From Shewanella frigidimarina (lineage in GTDB: Bacteria; Pseudomonadota; Gammaproteobacteria; Enterobacterales; Shewanellaceae), in assembly GCF_003797125.1 (NCBI RefSeq), contig NZ_RKKE01000002.1, forward strand, positions 1 to 64,000: DNA of 64,000 nt. Direction: 5' to 3'. A program made the translations under genes and the position numbers. Numbering within the stretch: position 1 is the stretch's first letter; each line of letters starts with the position of its first letter. Below are positions 55,785-64,000 of the stretch, one piece after another. The notes under the pieces are model-generated. The model ran no database searches. It worked only from the letters and a program-made list of their open reading frames with translations, and was not told the origin of the DNA.

Positions 55785-56119
55785 TCATTCCTCCAATTTA
55801 GTGTGTGTCCGCATTCTTTTATCTGACGCGGATCAGCACACTGCAACACGACACTTTGCTTAAGGGTTATTCAACAACTTTGTTTATAAACCGTTTATCA
55901 AAGATTTATAAACAATCTCAAATTAACTGACAATATAAACGTAGTTAATCAATCCACTTTAAGCAAAATTAATTTAGATTAAGTAATAATAGCAGCGATA
56001 ATTAGATGAAGATGTGCGCTACATCATGTAACTCGATGGTTTTTAGTCAATAAATCATCTTAAGAGCAGAAACAAGCTAATACAGCAAAGGCTAATACAT
56101 TGGCTTATAGCCAATAAAA
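55785..56119. promoter_or_regulatory. cctA upstream region with an 11-bp inverted repeat
   Basis: About 335 bp without a gene. TTGTTTATAAA (55880-55890) and TTTATAAACAA (55905-55915) are perfect inverted arms 14 bp apart, roughly 95-130 bp before the cctA start. Expression of this cytochrome is expected to respond to anaerobiosis, so the dyad is a candidate site for a redox regulator; no named consensus fits convincingly. Confidence 0.45.
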
Positions 56120-56141
56120 AGCCCCAATCGATATTGGGGCT
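56120..56141 (-). terminator. Terminator after the dehydrogenase gene
   Basis: AGCCCCAAT/ATTGGGGCT with loop CGAT, followed by TTTTT on the minus strand, 32 bp past the stop. Confidence 0.9.
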
Positions 56142-56173
56142 ACATTTACACATATAACAACTTAGTGTTTATA

Positions 56174-57049
56174 TTAACTGCGAGACTTTTCTAAGCGAGC
56201 AAGTAAACTAGAAGTATCCCAGCGATTACCTTTCATTGCTTGAACTTCAGAATAAAATTGATCAACTAATGCGGCTACCGGTAAATGGCTACCATTACGA
56301 CGGGCTTCATCTAATGCAATACCCAAATCTTTACGCATCCAATCGATAGCAAAACCAAAATCATATTGACCTTGCCACATCGTTTTATAGCGATTTTCCA
56401 TCTGCCAGCTTTGTGCCGCGCCTTTGCTGATCACTTCAATCACTTTCAAGCCATCTAAACCAGCACTTTTAGCAAAATGAAGTCCCTCTGCGAGGCCTTG
56501 CACTACACCAGCAATACAAATTTGGTTAACCATTTTAGTCAACTGCCCCGCCCCAACTGGCCCTAACAATTCAGCGCAACGGCTGTATGCCGATATGACG
56601 GGTTTAACAGTATCAAAATGAGCTTGGTCACCACCCATCATCACCGTTAACGCACCATTTTCGGCACCGGCTTGACCACCTGAAACTGGCGCGTCTAAGA
56701 ATGCGATGTTAAGTGGCTCAATGTGCGCGGCAATTTCACGTGCAACATCTGCTGAAGCGGTTGTATGGTCAACTAAAATAGCACCAGCATGCATACCATG
56801 CACAATCCCATGTTCACCTAATACTACTTGACGTAGGTCATCATCATTACCCACACAGGTAAAAACAATGTCTTGGCCTTGGGCGGCATCTTTTGGTGTA
56901 TCAGCCTTCTTACCACCATATTGTTCAACCCACTGAGTCGCTTTAGCCCCTGTACGGTTATAAACAGTAACGTCATGACCCTGTTTAACCAAATGCCCCG
57001 CCATCGGGAACCCCATAACGCCTAAACCAATAAATGCTACCTTGGCCAT
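56174..57049 (-). CDS. NAD(P)-dependent beta-hydroxyacid dehydrogenase
   Basis: 291 residues of the 3-hydroxyisobutyrate/tartronate-semialdehyde reductase family. The Rossmann start is FIGLGVMGFPMAGHLVKQG (5-23), substrate-binding FLDAPVSGGQAGAENGALTVMMGG (about 116-139) and catalytic Lys in GQLTKMVNQICIAGV (about 168-182). The exact substrate cannot be read from sequence and there are no valine- or glycerate-pathway neighbours. It begins 13 bp after an acyl-CoA thioesterase gene and is probably cotranscribed with it. Confidence 0.87.
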   Translation of the reverse strand: MAKVAFIGLGVMGFPMAGHLVKQGHDVTVYNRTGAKATQWVEQYGGKKADTPKDAAQGQDIVFTCVGNDDDLRQVVLGEHGIVHGMHAGAILVDHTTASADVAREIAAHIEPLNIAFLDAPVSGGQAGAENGALTVMMGGDQAHFDTVKPVISAYSRCAELLGPVGAGQLTKMVNQICIAGVVQGLAEGLHFAKSAGLDGLKVIEVISKGAAQSWQMENRYKTMWQGQYDFGFAIDWMRKDLGIALDEARRNGSHLPVAALVDQFYSEVQAMKGNRWDTSSLLARLEKSRS

Positions 57050-57062
57050 GATTTCCCCTTAT

Positions 57063-57551
57063 TTATTCAACTGAAGGTTTAACGTGAGCTTCCATTTCGG
57101 CACCGATACGCTTACGCATATCCATTAGTCTCAATGCACTATCACGTAAGCGAACATCATCAGCGGTAGCTGGTATCCACTCAGGAACCGATGTCGGATG
57201 TCCTTCATCGTCTACTGCTACCATAATAACAATACAGTGGGTTGTCAGATGACGTTCAGATTCTTTAGGATCGCCTGCTTTTACATCAATGGCAATGTGC
57301 ATAGACGTTGTACCGGTATAAATAACTTTACCAGTCACTTCAACAATATTACCCACATGGATAGGCTTAACAAATCGAATGCCGCCAGCATAAACAGTAA
57401 TACAATATTTACCGCTCCAGCCTGCTGCAGCTGCATAAGCAGCTAAATCGATCCATTTCATTACAGCACCACCGTGAACCTTACCGCCAAAATTGACATC
57501 TGCAGGTTCGGCCAAAAAACGTAATGTAAGTTGTCTATCTTTACCGGCCAT
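57063..57551 (-). CDS. Acyl-CoA thioesterase, hotdog (YciA/BACH type)
   Basis: 162 residues. The hotdog core is NFGGKVHGGAVMKWIDLAAYAAA (catalytic Asp near residue 32), then YAGGIRFVKPIHVGNIVEVTGKV, the classic arrangement of the acyl-CoA thioesterase branch. Its length fits single-domain members. Cytoplasmic. It lies between fabF, with a terminator, and the dehydrogenase gene, so it starts a separate two-gene unit. Confidence 0.88.
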   Translation of the reverse strand: MAGKDRQLTLRFLAEPADVNFGGKVHGGAVMKWIDLAAYAAAAGWSGKYCITVYAGGIRFVKPIHVGNIVEVTGKVIYTGTTSMHIAIDVKAGDPKESERHLTTHCIVIMVAVDDEGHPTSVPEWIPATADDVRLRDSALRLMDMRKRIGAEMEAHVKPSVE

Positions 57552-57647
57552 AATAGATCCTATTAACTAAGTTTCATTACTTATCAGTCTACGCTAAATC
57601 ATCATTTAACGGGAATTGATAAATACTAATGTGACAAAAAACAAATA

Positions 57648-57677
57648 AAAAAGGGAAGATTTTCATCTTCCCTTTTT
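57648..57677 (-). terminator. Terminator after fabF
   Basis: AAAAAGGGAAGAT/ATCTTCCCTTTTT with a 4-nt loop, 14 bp beyond the fabF stop. It closes the fatty-acid synthesis operon. Confidence 0.9.
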
Positions 57678-57690
57678 GGCATTAACTCGA

Positions 57691-58929
57691 TTAAATTTTC
57701 TTAAACAGTAACGAACCGTTTGTGCCACCAAAGCCAAATGAATTACATAAGGCATAGTCAAACTGATGTCGACGTGAAGTGTGGGCAACAAAATCTAAAT
57801 CGCACCCTTCATCTGGATTATCTAAGTTGATTGTTGGCGGTACGTGTTGGTCACGCAGTGCAAGCAAAGTAATAATGGCTTCAACAGCGCCTGCTGCACC
57901 TAATAAATGTCCGGTCATGGATTTAGTCGAACTCACCAATACATCATAAGCATGTGGTCCAAATACCGATTTAACCGCGGCAGCTTCAGCTTTATCGCCT
58001 GCATTGGTTGAAGTGCCATGAGCATTAATGTAACCCACTTGTTCTTTTTGGATCTGTGCATCATTAATGGCATTGACCATTGCAGCCGCAGCGCCTGCAC
58101 CATCACTTGGTGGTGATGTCATGTGGAATGCATCACCGCTCATGCCAAAACCGACTAACTCACCGTAAATTTTTGCACCACGCGCTTTAGCACGCTCGAA
58201 CTCTTCCATCACAATCACACCCGCGCCATCGCCAATGACAAAGCCATCACGGTCTTTGTCCCAAGGACGGCTTGCTGCTGTTGGATCTTCATTACGAGTA
58301 GATAATGCTTTAGCGGCACTAAAACCTGCGACACCTAATGGGCTCGTCACATCTTCTGCACCACCGGCAACCATCACATCAGCATCACCATAAGCAATGG
58401 TACGTGCAGCAAAACCAATATTGTGAACACCTGTAGTGCAGGCTGTAGTCACGGCAAAGTTAGGACCTGTCATGCCATACATAATCGACAAGTGTCCGGC
58501 AATCATATTGATAATAGTGCTTGGCACAAAAAAGGGTGACACTTTACGTGGTCCACCATTTAATAATGCAGAATGGCCTTGTTCAATTAACCACATCCCC
58601 CCCATACCAGCACCAATAGCGGTACCTATACGAGCTGGGTTTTCTTGGCTCATATCTAAGCCTGAATCTTTTACTGCTTGAATGCCTGCAGCCATGCCGT
58701 ATTGGATAAATAAATCCATTTTACGAGCATCTTTTTTGGTTAGGTATTGTTCGACATCAAAATCTTTCACAGAGCCACTGAAACGAGTACCAAATTCACT
58801 AGCATCAAACTTAGTGATTGGAGCAATACCACTCTTACCTGCCAATAAGGCATTCCAAGTAGACTCGACATCATTACCCACAGGAGTCACTAGGCCAAGA
58901 CCTGTGATGACGACACGACGTTTAGACAT
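57691..58929 (-). CDS. fabF: Beta-ketoacyl-ACP synthase II
   Basis: 412 residues, the standard length. The active-site Cys is in [12 protein letters not shown] (about 160-171), with the two catalytic His in [11 protein letters not shown] (about 303) and [11 protein letters not shown] (about 340). It elongates acyl-ACP with malonyl-ACP. ATG 58929 has AAGGTGA 5-11 nt upstream and is preferred over the GTG three codons earlier. It follows acpP after a hairpin. Confidence 0.95.
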   Translation of the reverse strand: MSKRRVVITGLGLVTPVGNDVESTWNALLAGKSGIAPITKFDASEFGTRFSGSVKDFDVEQYLTKKDARKMDLFIQYGMAAGIQAVKDSGLDMSQENPARIGTAIGAGMGGMWLIEQGHSALLNGGPRKVSPFFVPSTIINMIAGHLSIMYGMTGPNFAVTTACTTGVHNIGFAARTIAYGDADVMVAGGAEDVTSPLGVAGFSAAKALSTRNEDPTAASRPWDKDRDGFVIGDGAGVIVMEEFERAKARGAKIYGELVGFGMSGDAFHMTSPPSDGAGAAAAMVNAINDAQIQKEQVGYINAHGTSTNAGDKAEAAAVKSVFGPHAYDVLVSSTKSMTGHLLGAAGAVEAIITLLALRDQHVPPTINLDNPDEGCDLDFVAHTSRRHQFDYALCNSFGFGGTNGSLLFKKI

Positions 58930-59047
58930 GATATTCACCTTTAAATAAAATCTGCCACGATGCCATTATTGCGATTTAGCTAAAGAAGTATAAGGAGGGA
59001 TGTTCTAATGCAATAAAATGGAACGAGCGTTTACAAATGCTTTAAAC

Positions 59048-59079
59048 AAAAACAGGCGGCATAAATGCCGCCTGTTTTT
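59048..59079 (-). terminator. Hairpin between acpP and fabF
   Basis: AAAAACAGGCGGCAT (59048-59062) and ATGCCGCCTGTTTTT (59065-59079), a GC-rich stem followed by a T-rich run, 13 bp past acpP. It probably ends a share of acpP transcripts, which suits the much higher demand for ACP than for FabF. Confidence 0.8.
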
Positions 59080-59091
59080 GTGAATTCTTGA

Positions 59092-59325
59092 TTACTGATT
59101 CTTAGAAACGTAATCGATCGCTGCTTGAACAGTAGTGATCTTTTCAGCTTCTTCGTCAGGGATCTCAGTATCAAACTCTTCTTCTAGAGCCATAACCAAT
59201 TCAACAGTGTCTAGAGAATCAGCGCCTAAATCATCTACAAAAGAAGCAGCTGATTTAACGTCTTCTTCTTTAACGCCAAGTTGTTCGATGATGATTTTCT
59301 TTACACGTTCTTCGATGTTGCTCAT
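59092..59325 (-). CDS. acpP: Acyl carrier protein
   Basis: 77 residues, highly acidic. The phosphopantetheine-attachment site is the Ser of [19 protein letters not shown] (about residue 37). The sequence is close to that of E. coli ACP along its whole length. The ribosome-binding site AGGAAAG lies 8-13 nt upstream. It carries the growing acyl chain between Fab enzymes. Confidence 0.97.
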   Translation of the reverse strand: MSNIEERVKKIIIEQLGVKEEDVKSAASFVDDLGADSLDTVELVMALEEEFDTEIPDEEAEKITTVQAAIDYVSKNQ

Positions 59326-59346
59326 TAGTTTTCTTTCCTATTCAAA

Positions 59347-59362
59347 TTACGCACTTGCGTAA
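59347..59362. promoter_or_regulatory. Palindrome in the acpP leader
   Basis: TTACGCACTTGCGTAA has perfect 7-bp arms around CT. It ends 22 bp before the acpP start, just ahead of the ribosome-binding site. It may be an operator for a lipid regulator or a leader hairpin. Confidence 0.45.
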
Positions 59363-59488
59363 GATTGCGAGTAGTTTATTCGAATTAGATAACAATGCAA
59401 GCTTAGATTTTGTGGTCTAACCACAAAAATTAACATTGAATTGTCTCTAACACTGACTCAAATGAAGGTAGTTGCCTACCTATCGCCC

Positions 59489-60235
59489 TTAAACCATGTA
59501 CATACCGCCATTCACATGCAATGTTTCGCCTGTGATATAAGCGGCTGAATCCGAGGCCAAAAACAATACTGCATTGGCAATTTCTTGTGCTTGCCCTAAT
59601 CGTTCCATCGGAACTTGCGACATAATAGCTTGTTGCTGCTCAACTGTCAGCTCATCTGTCATGTCTGTCTGGATAAATCCAGGTGCAATAGCATTCACTG
59701 TTATTTGACGAGATGCAACCTCTCTTGCAAGAGATTTTGTAAATCCGATCAAACCAGCTTTAGCTGCCGAGTAATTTACTTGGCCAGCATTACCCATTGT
59801 ACCTACTACAGAACCGATACTGATAATACGTCCGAAACGTTTTTTCATCATAGATCGCATTACTGGTTTAGACAATTTAAATAGGGATGTCAAATTCGTG
59901 TCAATAATATCTTGCCACTCATCATCTTTCATCCGCATTAATAAATTGTCACGGGTAATACCCGCATTGTTGATAAGAATATCAACTTCACCTGCTTTTT
60001 CTTTGATCTGGCTATATAAATCAGCAACAGATTGAGAATCAGTGACATTTAACACCATCCCAAAGCCTTTGTCACCTAAGTATGCTTGAATCGCCGCAGC
60101 ACCTTTTTCACTGGTTGCAGTACCGATAACCATCGCACCAGCTTGTACTAATGATTCAGCAATCGCACGCCCAATACCACGACTAGCACCTGTTACTAGG
60201 GCAACTTTACCGTCTAAATTAATGCTAAAGCTCAT
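59489..60235 (-). CDS. fabG: 3-oxoacyl-ACP reductase
   Basis: 248 residues of the short-chain dehydrogenase family. The NADPH site is GASRGIGRAIA (16-26), NNAGITRDN is near 90, and the catalytic Ser-Tyr-Lys includes ISIGSVVGTMG and YSAAKAGLIGF (Tyr near 155, Lys near 159). It reduces beta-ketoacyl-ACP in each elongation round. It begins 10 bp after fabD. Confidence 0.96.
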   Translation of the reverse strand: MSFSINLDGKVALVTGASRGIGRAIAESLVQAGAMVIGTATSEKGAAAIQAYLGDKGFGMVLNVTDSQSVADLYSQIKEKAGEVDILINNAGITRDNLLMRMKDDEWQDIIDTNLTSLFKLSKPVMRSMMKKRFGRIISIGSVVGTMGNAGQVNYSAAKAGLIGFTKSLAREVASRQITVNAIAPGFIQTDMTDELTVEQQQAIMSQVPMERLGQAQEIANAVLFLASDSAAYITGETLHVNGGMYMV

Positions 60236-60245
60236 ATCAACTCCT

Positions 60246-61172
60246 TTATTCGACTAATGCAGCAAATGAAGCAGCATCATTGACCGCTTGAGCGGATATC
60301 GATTTATTAATTCTTTTTGTTAAACCGGTTAATACTTTACCCGGTCCACACTCTATTAATTTTGTAACACCTTGTGTCGCCATAAATTCAACAGACTCAC
60401 TCCAACGCACTGGGCAATATAACTGACGCACTAATGCATCTTTAATTGCCTGTGAATCCGTCGGCATGGCCACATCAACATTGTTAACAACATTAATGGT
60501 AGGCTCTGAGAATGTCACTTCAATTAAGGCTTTAGCGAGTTCATCAGCGGCTGGCTTCATTAGTGCACAATGTGATGGCACACTCACAGGCAATGCTACT
60601 GTCATTTTGGCCCCAGCAGCTTTACATGCTGCTGCTGCGCGTTCAACAGCCGCTTTCTCACCGGCTATCACGACTTGCCCAGGGCTGTTGTAGTTAACAG
60701 GGCTTACCACGCTACCTTCAGCAGACTCTGCACATGCTTTAGCAATAGCATCATCATCAAGACCAATAATGGCAAACATGGCACCAGAACCTGCTGGTAC
60801 AGCTTGTTGCATTAATTTCCCCCGTAGCTCAACTAATTTAACGGCATCGGTAAATTCAATCACACCGGCGCATACTAAAGCAGAATATTCACCAAGGCTG
60901 TGGCCTGCTAATAAAGAAGGCATAGTCTTGTTAGATGCTTGATATGCACGCCAAATAGCCACGCTTGCAGTGAGCAATGCTGGTTGGGTTTTATCTGTTT
61001 CATTTAAGGTTTCAGCTGGGCCATTGGCAACAAGATCCCATAAATCATAACCTAACGCGTCACTCGCTTCGGCAAAGGTTTTGCCGATAACATCGTTAGA
61101 TTGAGCTAATTCAGCTAACATTCCTACAGCCTGTGAACCTTGGCCAGGAAATACAAAAGCAACATTTTCCAT
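60246..61172 (-). CDS. fabD: Malonyl-CoA:ACP transacylase
   Basis: 308 residues. The oxyanion region FPGQGSQAVGM (8-18), the nucleophile Ser in LAGHSLGEYSALV (Ser near 92), the conserved Arg/Gln region ELRGKLMQQAVP and the catalytic His in VPSHCALM (about 201) are all visible. It transfers malonyl groups to ACP. Confidence 0.96.
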   Translation of the reverse strand: MENVAFVFPGQGSQAVGMLAELAQSNDVIGKTFAEASDALGYDLWDLVANGPAETLNETDKTQPALLTASVAIWRAYQASNKTMPSLLAGHSLGEYSALVCAGVIEFTDAVKLVELRGKLMQQAVPAGSGAMFAIIGLDDDAIAKACAESAEGSVVSPVNYNSPGQVVIAGEKAAVERAAAACKAAGAKMTVALPVSVPSHCALMKPAADELAKALIEVTFSEPTINVVNNVDVAMPTDSQAIKDALVRQLYCPVRWSESVEFMATQGVTKLIECGPGKVLTGLTKRINKSISAQAVNDAASFAALVE

Positions 61173-61204
61173 AAACGCTTACCTGTATAAAATTAATTTG
61201 AAAA

Positions 61205-62164
61205 TTAAAAACGAACTAAAGCACTGCCCCAAGCAAAACCACCGCCAAATGCTTCGAGTAGTAATAAATGTCCACGCTGAATTCGACCATCACGCACCGC
61301 TTCATCTAATGCGATAGGCACCGATGCGGCAGAAGTATTACCGTGTCTCGCTAAAGTCAGCACGACTTTATCTAGACTCATGTGCAACTTTTTAGCCGTG
61401 GCATTAATAATGCGGAAATTAGCTTGATGCGGCACTAGCCAGTCAATTTCTGATTTATCGACATTATTAAGACGCAAGGTTTCAGTGACCACATTAGACA
61501 GCTGGGTAACTGCAACTTTAAAAACATCGTTGCCTTTCATGGTCATAAAGCCAACAGCTTCAGAACTTTCGTTAGCACGAGGAGGGAAAGAACATTTTAA
61601 TAAATCCCCTTGGCTGCCATCTGCATAGATATGCGTAGCAATGATACCAGGTGTATCACTAACGCCAATAATCGCTGCGCCGGCGCCATCGCCAAATAAA
61701 ATGACGGTAGAGCGATCAGCAGGATCGCACATCCGTGACAATACGTCAGAACCTATAACCAGTACTTTTTTAGCAGAACCTGTTTTTACAAATTGATCCG
61801 CGACCGATAAAGCATAGATAAATCCAGAACACGCGGCAGCAATATCAAAGGCAGGAATATTTTTAACGCCTAAAAGGGCCTGAATTTCGCATGCAGCTGC
61901 AGGAAATGCGTTTGATGCACTGGTGGTTCCACAAACAATCATATCGAGATCGCTAGCTTCGATTCCTGCCATTTCAAGCGCTTTTAGTGCCGCTTGATAA
62001 CCCATTGTTGAAACCGATTCGTCTGATGCAGCAATGCGCCGCTCAGAAATACCGGTTCGGTCAACAATCCATTGGTCACTGGTTTCAACCATTTTTTCGA
62101 GATCTTGATTGCTACGAACTTGCACAGGTAGATAGCTACCTGTTCCGAGAATTTTTGTGTGCAT
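61205..62164 (-). CDS. fabH: Beta-ketoacyl-ACP synthase III
   Basis: 319 residues. The catalytic Cys is in [11 protein letters not shown] (about 113), His in PHQANFRII (about 246) and Asn in [10 protein letters not shown] (about 276). It starts fatty-acid synthesis by condensing acetyl-CoA with malonyl-ACP. It is in the usual place between plsX and fabD. The orphan paralogue at 2217-3299 shares all three catalytic residues. Confidence 0.96.
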   Translation of the reverse strand: MHTKILGTGSYLPVQVRSNQDLEKMVETSDQWIVDRTGISERRIAASDESVSTMGYQAALKALEMAGIEASDLDMIVCGTTSASNAFPAAACEIQALLGVKNIPAFDIAAACSGFIYALSVADQFVKTGSAKKVLVIGSDVLSRMCDPADRSTVILFGDGAGAAIIGVSDTPGIIATHIYADGSQGDLLKCSFPPRANESSEAVGFMTMKGNDVFKVAVTQLSNVVTETLRLNNVDKSEIDWLVPHQANFRIINATAKKLHMSLDKVVLTLARHGNTSAASVPIALDEAVRDGRIQRGHLLLLEAFGGGFAWGSALVRF

Positions 62165-62172
62165 ATATGAGA

Positions 62173-63201
62173 TCAGCTATTGATGTCTAAAAGAATCGAC
62201 TCCAAACGATCTTTAATCATTTCAGGAAGACGACGTTTTGCTTCTGTTGCTGCTAAATTTAATGCTTGTAAAAATGCAGCTTCATCCGCGTTACCATGAC
62301 TCTTTACTACTATTCCGCGCAATCCTATCAGACTTGCACCGTTATAGTGGTCGGGGTTCATCTTACTAAGAACAGCTTGTATGCGTGGAGCGATGAGTTT
62401 GGAGAGTAAACGAACAAAAAAACCGTCATTTAAGCCGCGTTTTAATTGATGTACTAAAAGTTTTGCAATGCCTTCAGAAGTCTTTAAGGTGATATTACCG
62501 ACAAAGCCATCACAAACAATCACATCCACATTACCAGTGTAAATCTCATCACCTTCGACAAAGCCAATATAATTAACTTGTTCGGTGTGCTGTAAAATTT
62601 GTCCGGCCTGTTGAACCTGATCGTTCCCCTTAATGGCTTCAATACCCACATTAAGCAAAGCGACTTTAGGACGAGATTTCTTATGGACGGCTTCACATAA
62701 GACAGATCCCATAATGGCAAACTGGAATAAGGTCTCAGAATCACAAGATACATTGGCCCCTAAATCCAGCAGATAAACTGGCTTGCCCGTCATTGCCGGT
62801 AAGCAAGAAACAAGAGCGGGTCTATCAATACCCGGCAATGTTTTTAATAACACCTTAGCCATTGCCATCAACGCACCAGTATTACCAGCGCTAACGCAGG
62901 CTTCCGCTTTTCCGTCACGCACAAGTTCAAGCGCTATTCTCATAGAACTGTTTTTACGTGAACGCAAAGCATGAATGGGCCTATCGCACATTGTCACGAC
63001 TTCAATGGTGTGGATTATTTCAATTCTGGATAAATCAGCTGAATGAGCTTGAGGGAGGTATTTTTCTATTTCGGTTTTATCGCCAACCAAAATAATATTT
63101 AAAGAGGTATGAAATTTCAGTGCCTGCATCGCTGCAGGCACTGTCACGTGGGGACCGTGGTCGCCCCCCATCGCATCTAACGCAAGCGTCAGATTTGTCA
63201 T
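62173..63201 (-). CDS. plsX: Phosphate acyltransferase PlsX
   Basis: 342 residues. The start [19 protein letters not shown] and later [25 protein letters not shown] and [24 protein letters not shown] segments are family signatures. It converts acyl-ACP to acyl-phosphate for the first step of phospholipid synthesis at the membrane surface. It follows rpmF by 15 bp. Confidence 0.96.
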   Translation of the reverse strand: MTNLTLALDAMGGDHGPHVTVPAAMQALKFHTSLNIILVGDKTEIEKYLPQAHSADLSRIEIIHTIEVVTMCDRPIHALRSRKNSSMRIALELVRDGKAEACVSAGNTGALMAMAKVLLKTLPGIDRPALVSCLPAMTGKPVYLLDLGANVSCDSETLFQFAIMGSVLCEAVHKKSRPKVALLNVGIEAIKGNDQVQQAGQILQHTEQVNYIGFVEGDEIYTGNVDVIVCDGFVGNITLKTSEGIAKLLVHQLKRGLNDGFFVRLLSKLIAPRIQAVLSKMNPDHYNGASLIGLRGIVVKSHGNADEAAFLQALNLAATEAKRRLPEMIKDRLESILLDINS

Positions 63202-63216
63202 CAGATAATCAACAAA

Positions 63217-63387
63217 TTACTTGTTGATAACCTTTTTACCGCGGTAAAAACCATCAGCAGTCACGTTGTGACGTAGATGTAATTCACCGCTAGTAGCGTC
63301 TACTGATAATTGAGCAGTGCTCAATGAATCATGTGAACGACGCATGCCGCGCTTTGAACGTGACTTTTTATTCTGTTGTACAGCCAT
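63217..63387 (-). CDS. rpmF: 50S ribosomal protein L32
   Basis: 56 residues, read directly from the minus strand: [20 protein letters not shown], then [20 protein letters not shown] and [16 protein letters not shown], stop TAA at 63217-63219. The start, with its basic [14 protein letters not shown], is diagnostic of L32, and the HL-RH-x5-GFYRGKKV end is typical of gammaproteobacteria. It lies in the usual place between yceD and plsX. GGAGACAGG precedes the ATG. Confidence 0.96.
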   Translation of the reverse strand: MAVQQNKKSRSKRGMRRSHDSLSTAQLSVDATSGELHLRHNVTADGFYRGKKVINK

Positions 63388-63405
63388 TGGACCTGTCTCC
63401 TACGA

Positions 63406-63930
63406 TTACTTGCTCTTCAGTTTTTCTAACACTGCAAACGGATTTGGACGCTCCTCATGAGCGGGTTCGATCTCGCCTACAACTATATCTTTCGATCCAG
63501 ACTTACAACTATTATCATCGTGCATCGGGATGATAGGCATAGCGACTATCAATTCATCTTCAATCAATTGATGCAGACGTACTTCACCAATCTCATTACA
63601 CTCAATTGGATCATACGCATCCGGGAGCTCATCGATTTCTGCCTCAGTCTTACAAGGACTAAAACAAAAGTCGACCGTAACCTCGGTAGTAAATTGTGTC
63701 ATGCAACGTTGACATAGCAGAGTGAGCTCCGTCACAGCCTTCCCGCGAAGGTAGACTATCCCCTGTAAATCGACGCCACATTCCAACGACACAACTACGT
63801 CGGAACAGTCGCCGGCACATAACTCGCTTAATCGCTTTAGTTGCTTACCTAAAATGATACCTTCGTATCGAAGGCCACTTGAAGCAGCGCGTATAGGATC
63901 AATTGAAACCGGTATCTTTACTGTTTGCAT
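63406..63930 (-). CDS. yceD: YceD (DUF177) protein, 23S rRNA accumulation factor
   Basis: 174 residues. The DUF177 core is LECGVDLQGIVYLRGKAVTE, then LTLLCQRCMTQFTTEV with a C-x-x-C pair, and an acidic C-terminal half ending ERPNPFAVLEKLKSK, the family's typical PFAxL end. In E. coli YceD is needed for normal 23S rRNA levels. It is the first gene of the yceD-rpmF-plsX-fab operon. Confidence 0.93.
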   Translation of the reverse strand: MQTVKIPVSIDPIRAASSGLRYEGIILGKQLKRLSELCAGDCSDVVVSLECGVDLQGIVYLRGKAVTELTLLCQRCMTQFTTEVTVDFCFSPCKTEAEIDELPDAYDPIECNEIGEVRLHQLIEDELIVAMPIIPMHDDNSCKSGSKDIVVGEIEPAHEERPNPFAVLEKLKSK

Positions 63931-63939
63931 AAGGCGCGC

Positions 63940-63968
63940 ATATTATAGTTTGAAAACGCTGGAGTCAA
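63940..63968 (-). promoter_or_regulatory. Sigma70 promoter of the yceD-rpmF-fab operon
   Basis: Minus strand TTGACT (63968-63963), 17 bp, then TAATAT (63945-63940); an overlapping TATAAT at 63947-63942 gives 15-bp spacing. It lies just ahead of yceD. Confidence 0.65.
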
Positions 63969-64000
63969 AGAAAATTTCCGTAAATACGGTAATCTCACCT

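Overview
The window is about 42% GC chromosomal DNA from a marine gammaproteobacterium, most likely a Shewanella. The strongest pointers are a small tetraheme cytochrome c of the CctA/STC type (55446-55784), a gmhB gene directly upstream of an rRNA operon, the yceD-rpmF-plsX-fabHDG-acpP-fabF block, and a large curli locus. The genus call is an inference. Nearly all genes lie on the minus strand.

Layout. 1-203: promoter and boxA leader of an rRNA operon reading left out of the window, followed by gmhB. 1405-3299: a FadR-type GntR regulator and an orphan ketoacyl-ACP synthase III. 3355-8019: a DEDDh exonuclease, a cNMP/CBS/DUF294 protein and an acetate-type symporter with its DUF4212 partner. 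8380-13539: a diguanylate cyclase, a membrane-anchored alpha/beta hydrolase, an unknown protein and nadE. 13655-20061: gsk, adk, cnoX, htpG (with a sigma32 promoter) and recR. This is the familiar recR-htpG-adk-(hemH)-gsk block, but without hemH and without dnaX-ybaB. 20062-21727: an eroded stretch holding a GGDEF gene broken by an amber codon and a relic of an XRE regulator. 21728-26430: trhO, a GST, small membrane proteins, a nitroreductase, DoxX and a lipoprotein.

26490-30915 is a thiamine-salvage operon. A TPP riboswitch with a hairpin that hides the ribosome-binding site precedes a TonB receptor, a YkoF-like protein, a PnuC/PnuT permease and a ThiK-like kinase. 31048-34765 holds ycfL, two hotdog thioesterases, hinT and an M61 peptidase.

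34920-42611 is the curli locus, all in one direction: csgB-csgA, then a second csgB-csgA, then csgD-E-F-G. The curlins are giant (over 510 residues). Between the two csgBA modules lies a decayed csgE fragment with a stop and a frameshift, and both csgB genes share a conserved upstream block with identical spacing. Together these show that a longer csg segment was duplicated and then partly lost.

43115-55155 is a nitrate/nitrite assimilation region in two transcription units: nasA-cobA-(TrpD2-like)-nasT and nirB-nirD-narK-(PP2C phosphatase/Ser-Thr kinase). Each unit has a sigma54-like promoter, and the nasA promoter has NtrC-like dyads at the usual enhancer distance. The nirB leader carries a strong terminator that the ANTAR protein NasT probably reads through. 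No nasS is present.

55446-63930 contains cctA, a beta-hydroxyacid dehydrogenase, an acyl-CoA thioesterase and the fatty-acid/phospholipid synthesis operon, including the short rpmF gene.
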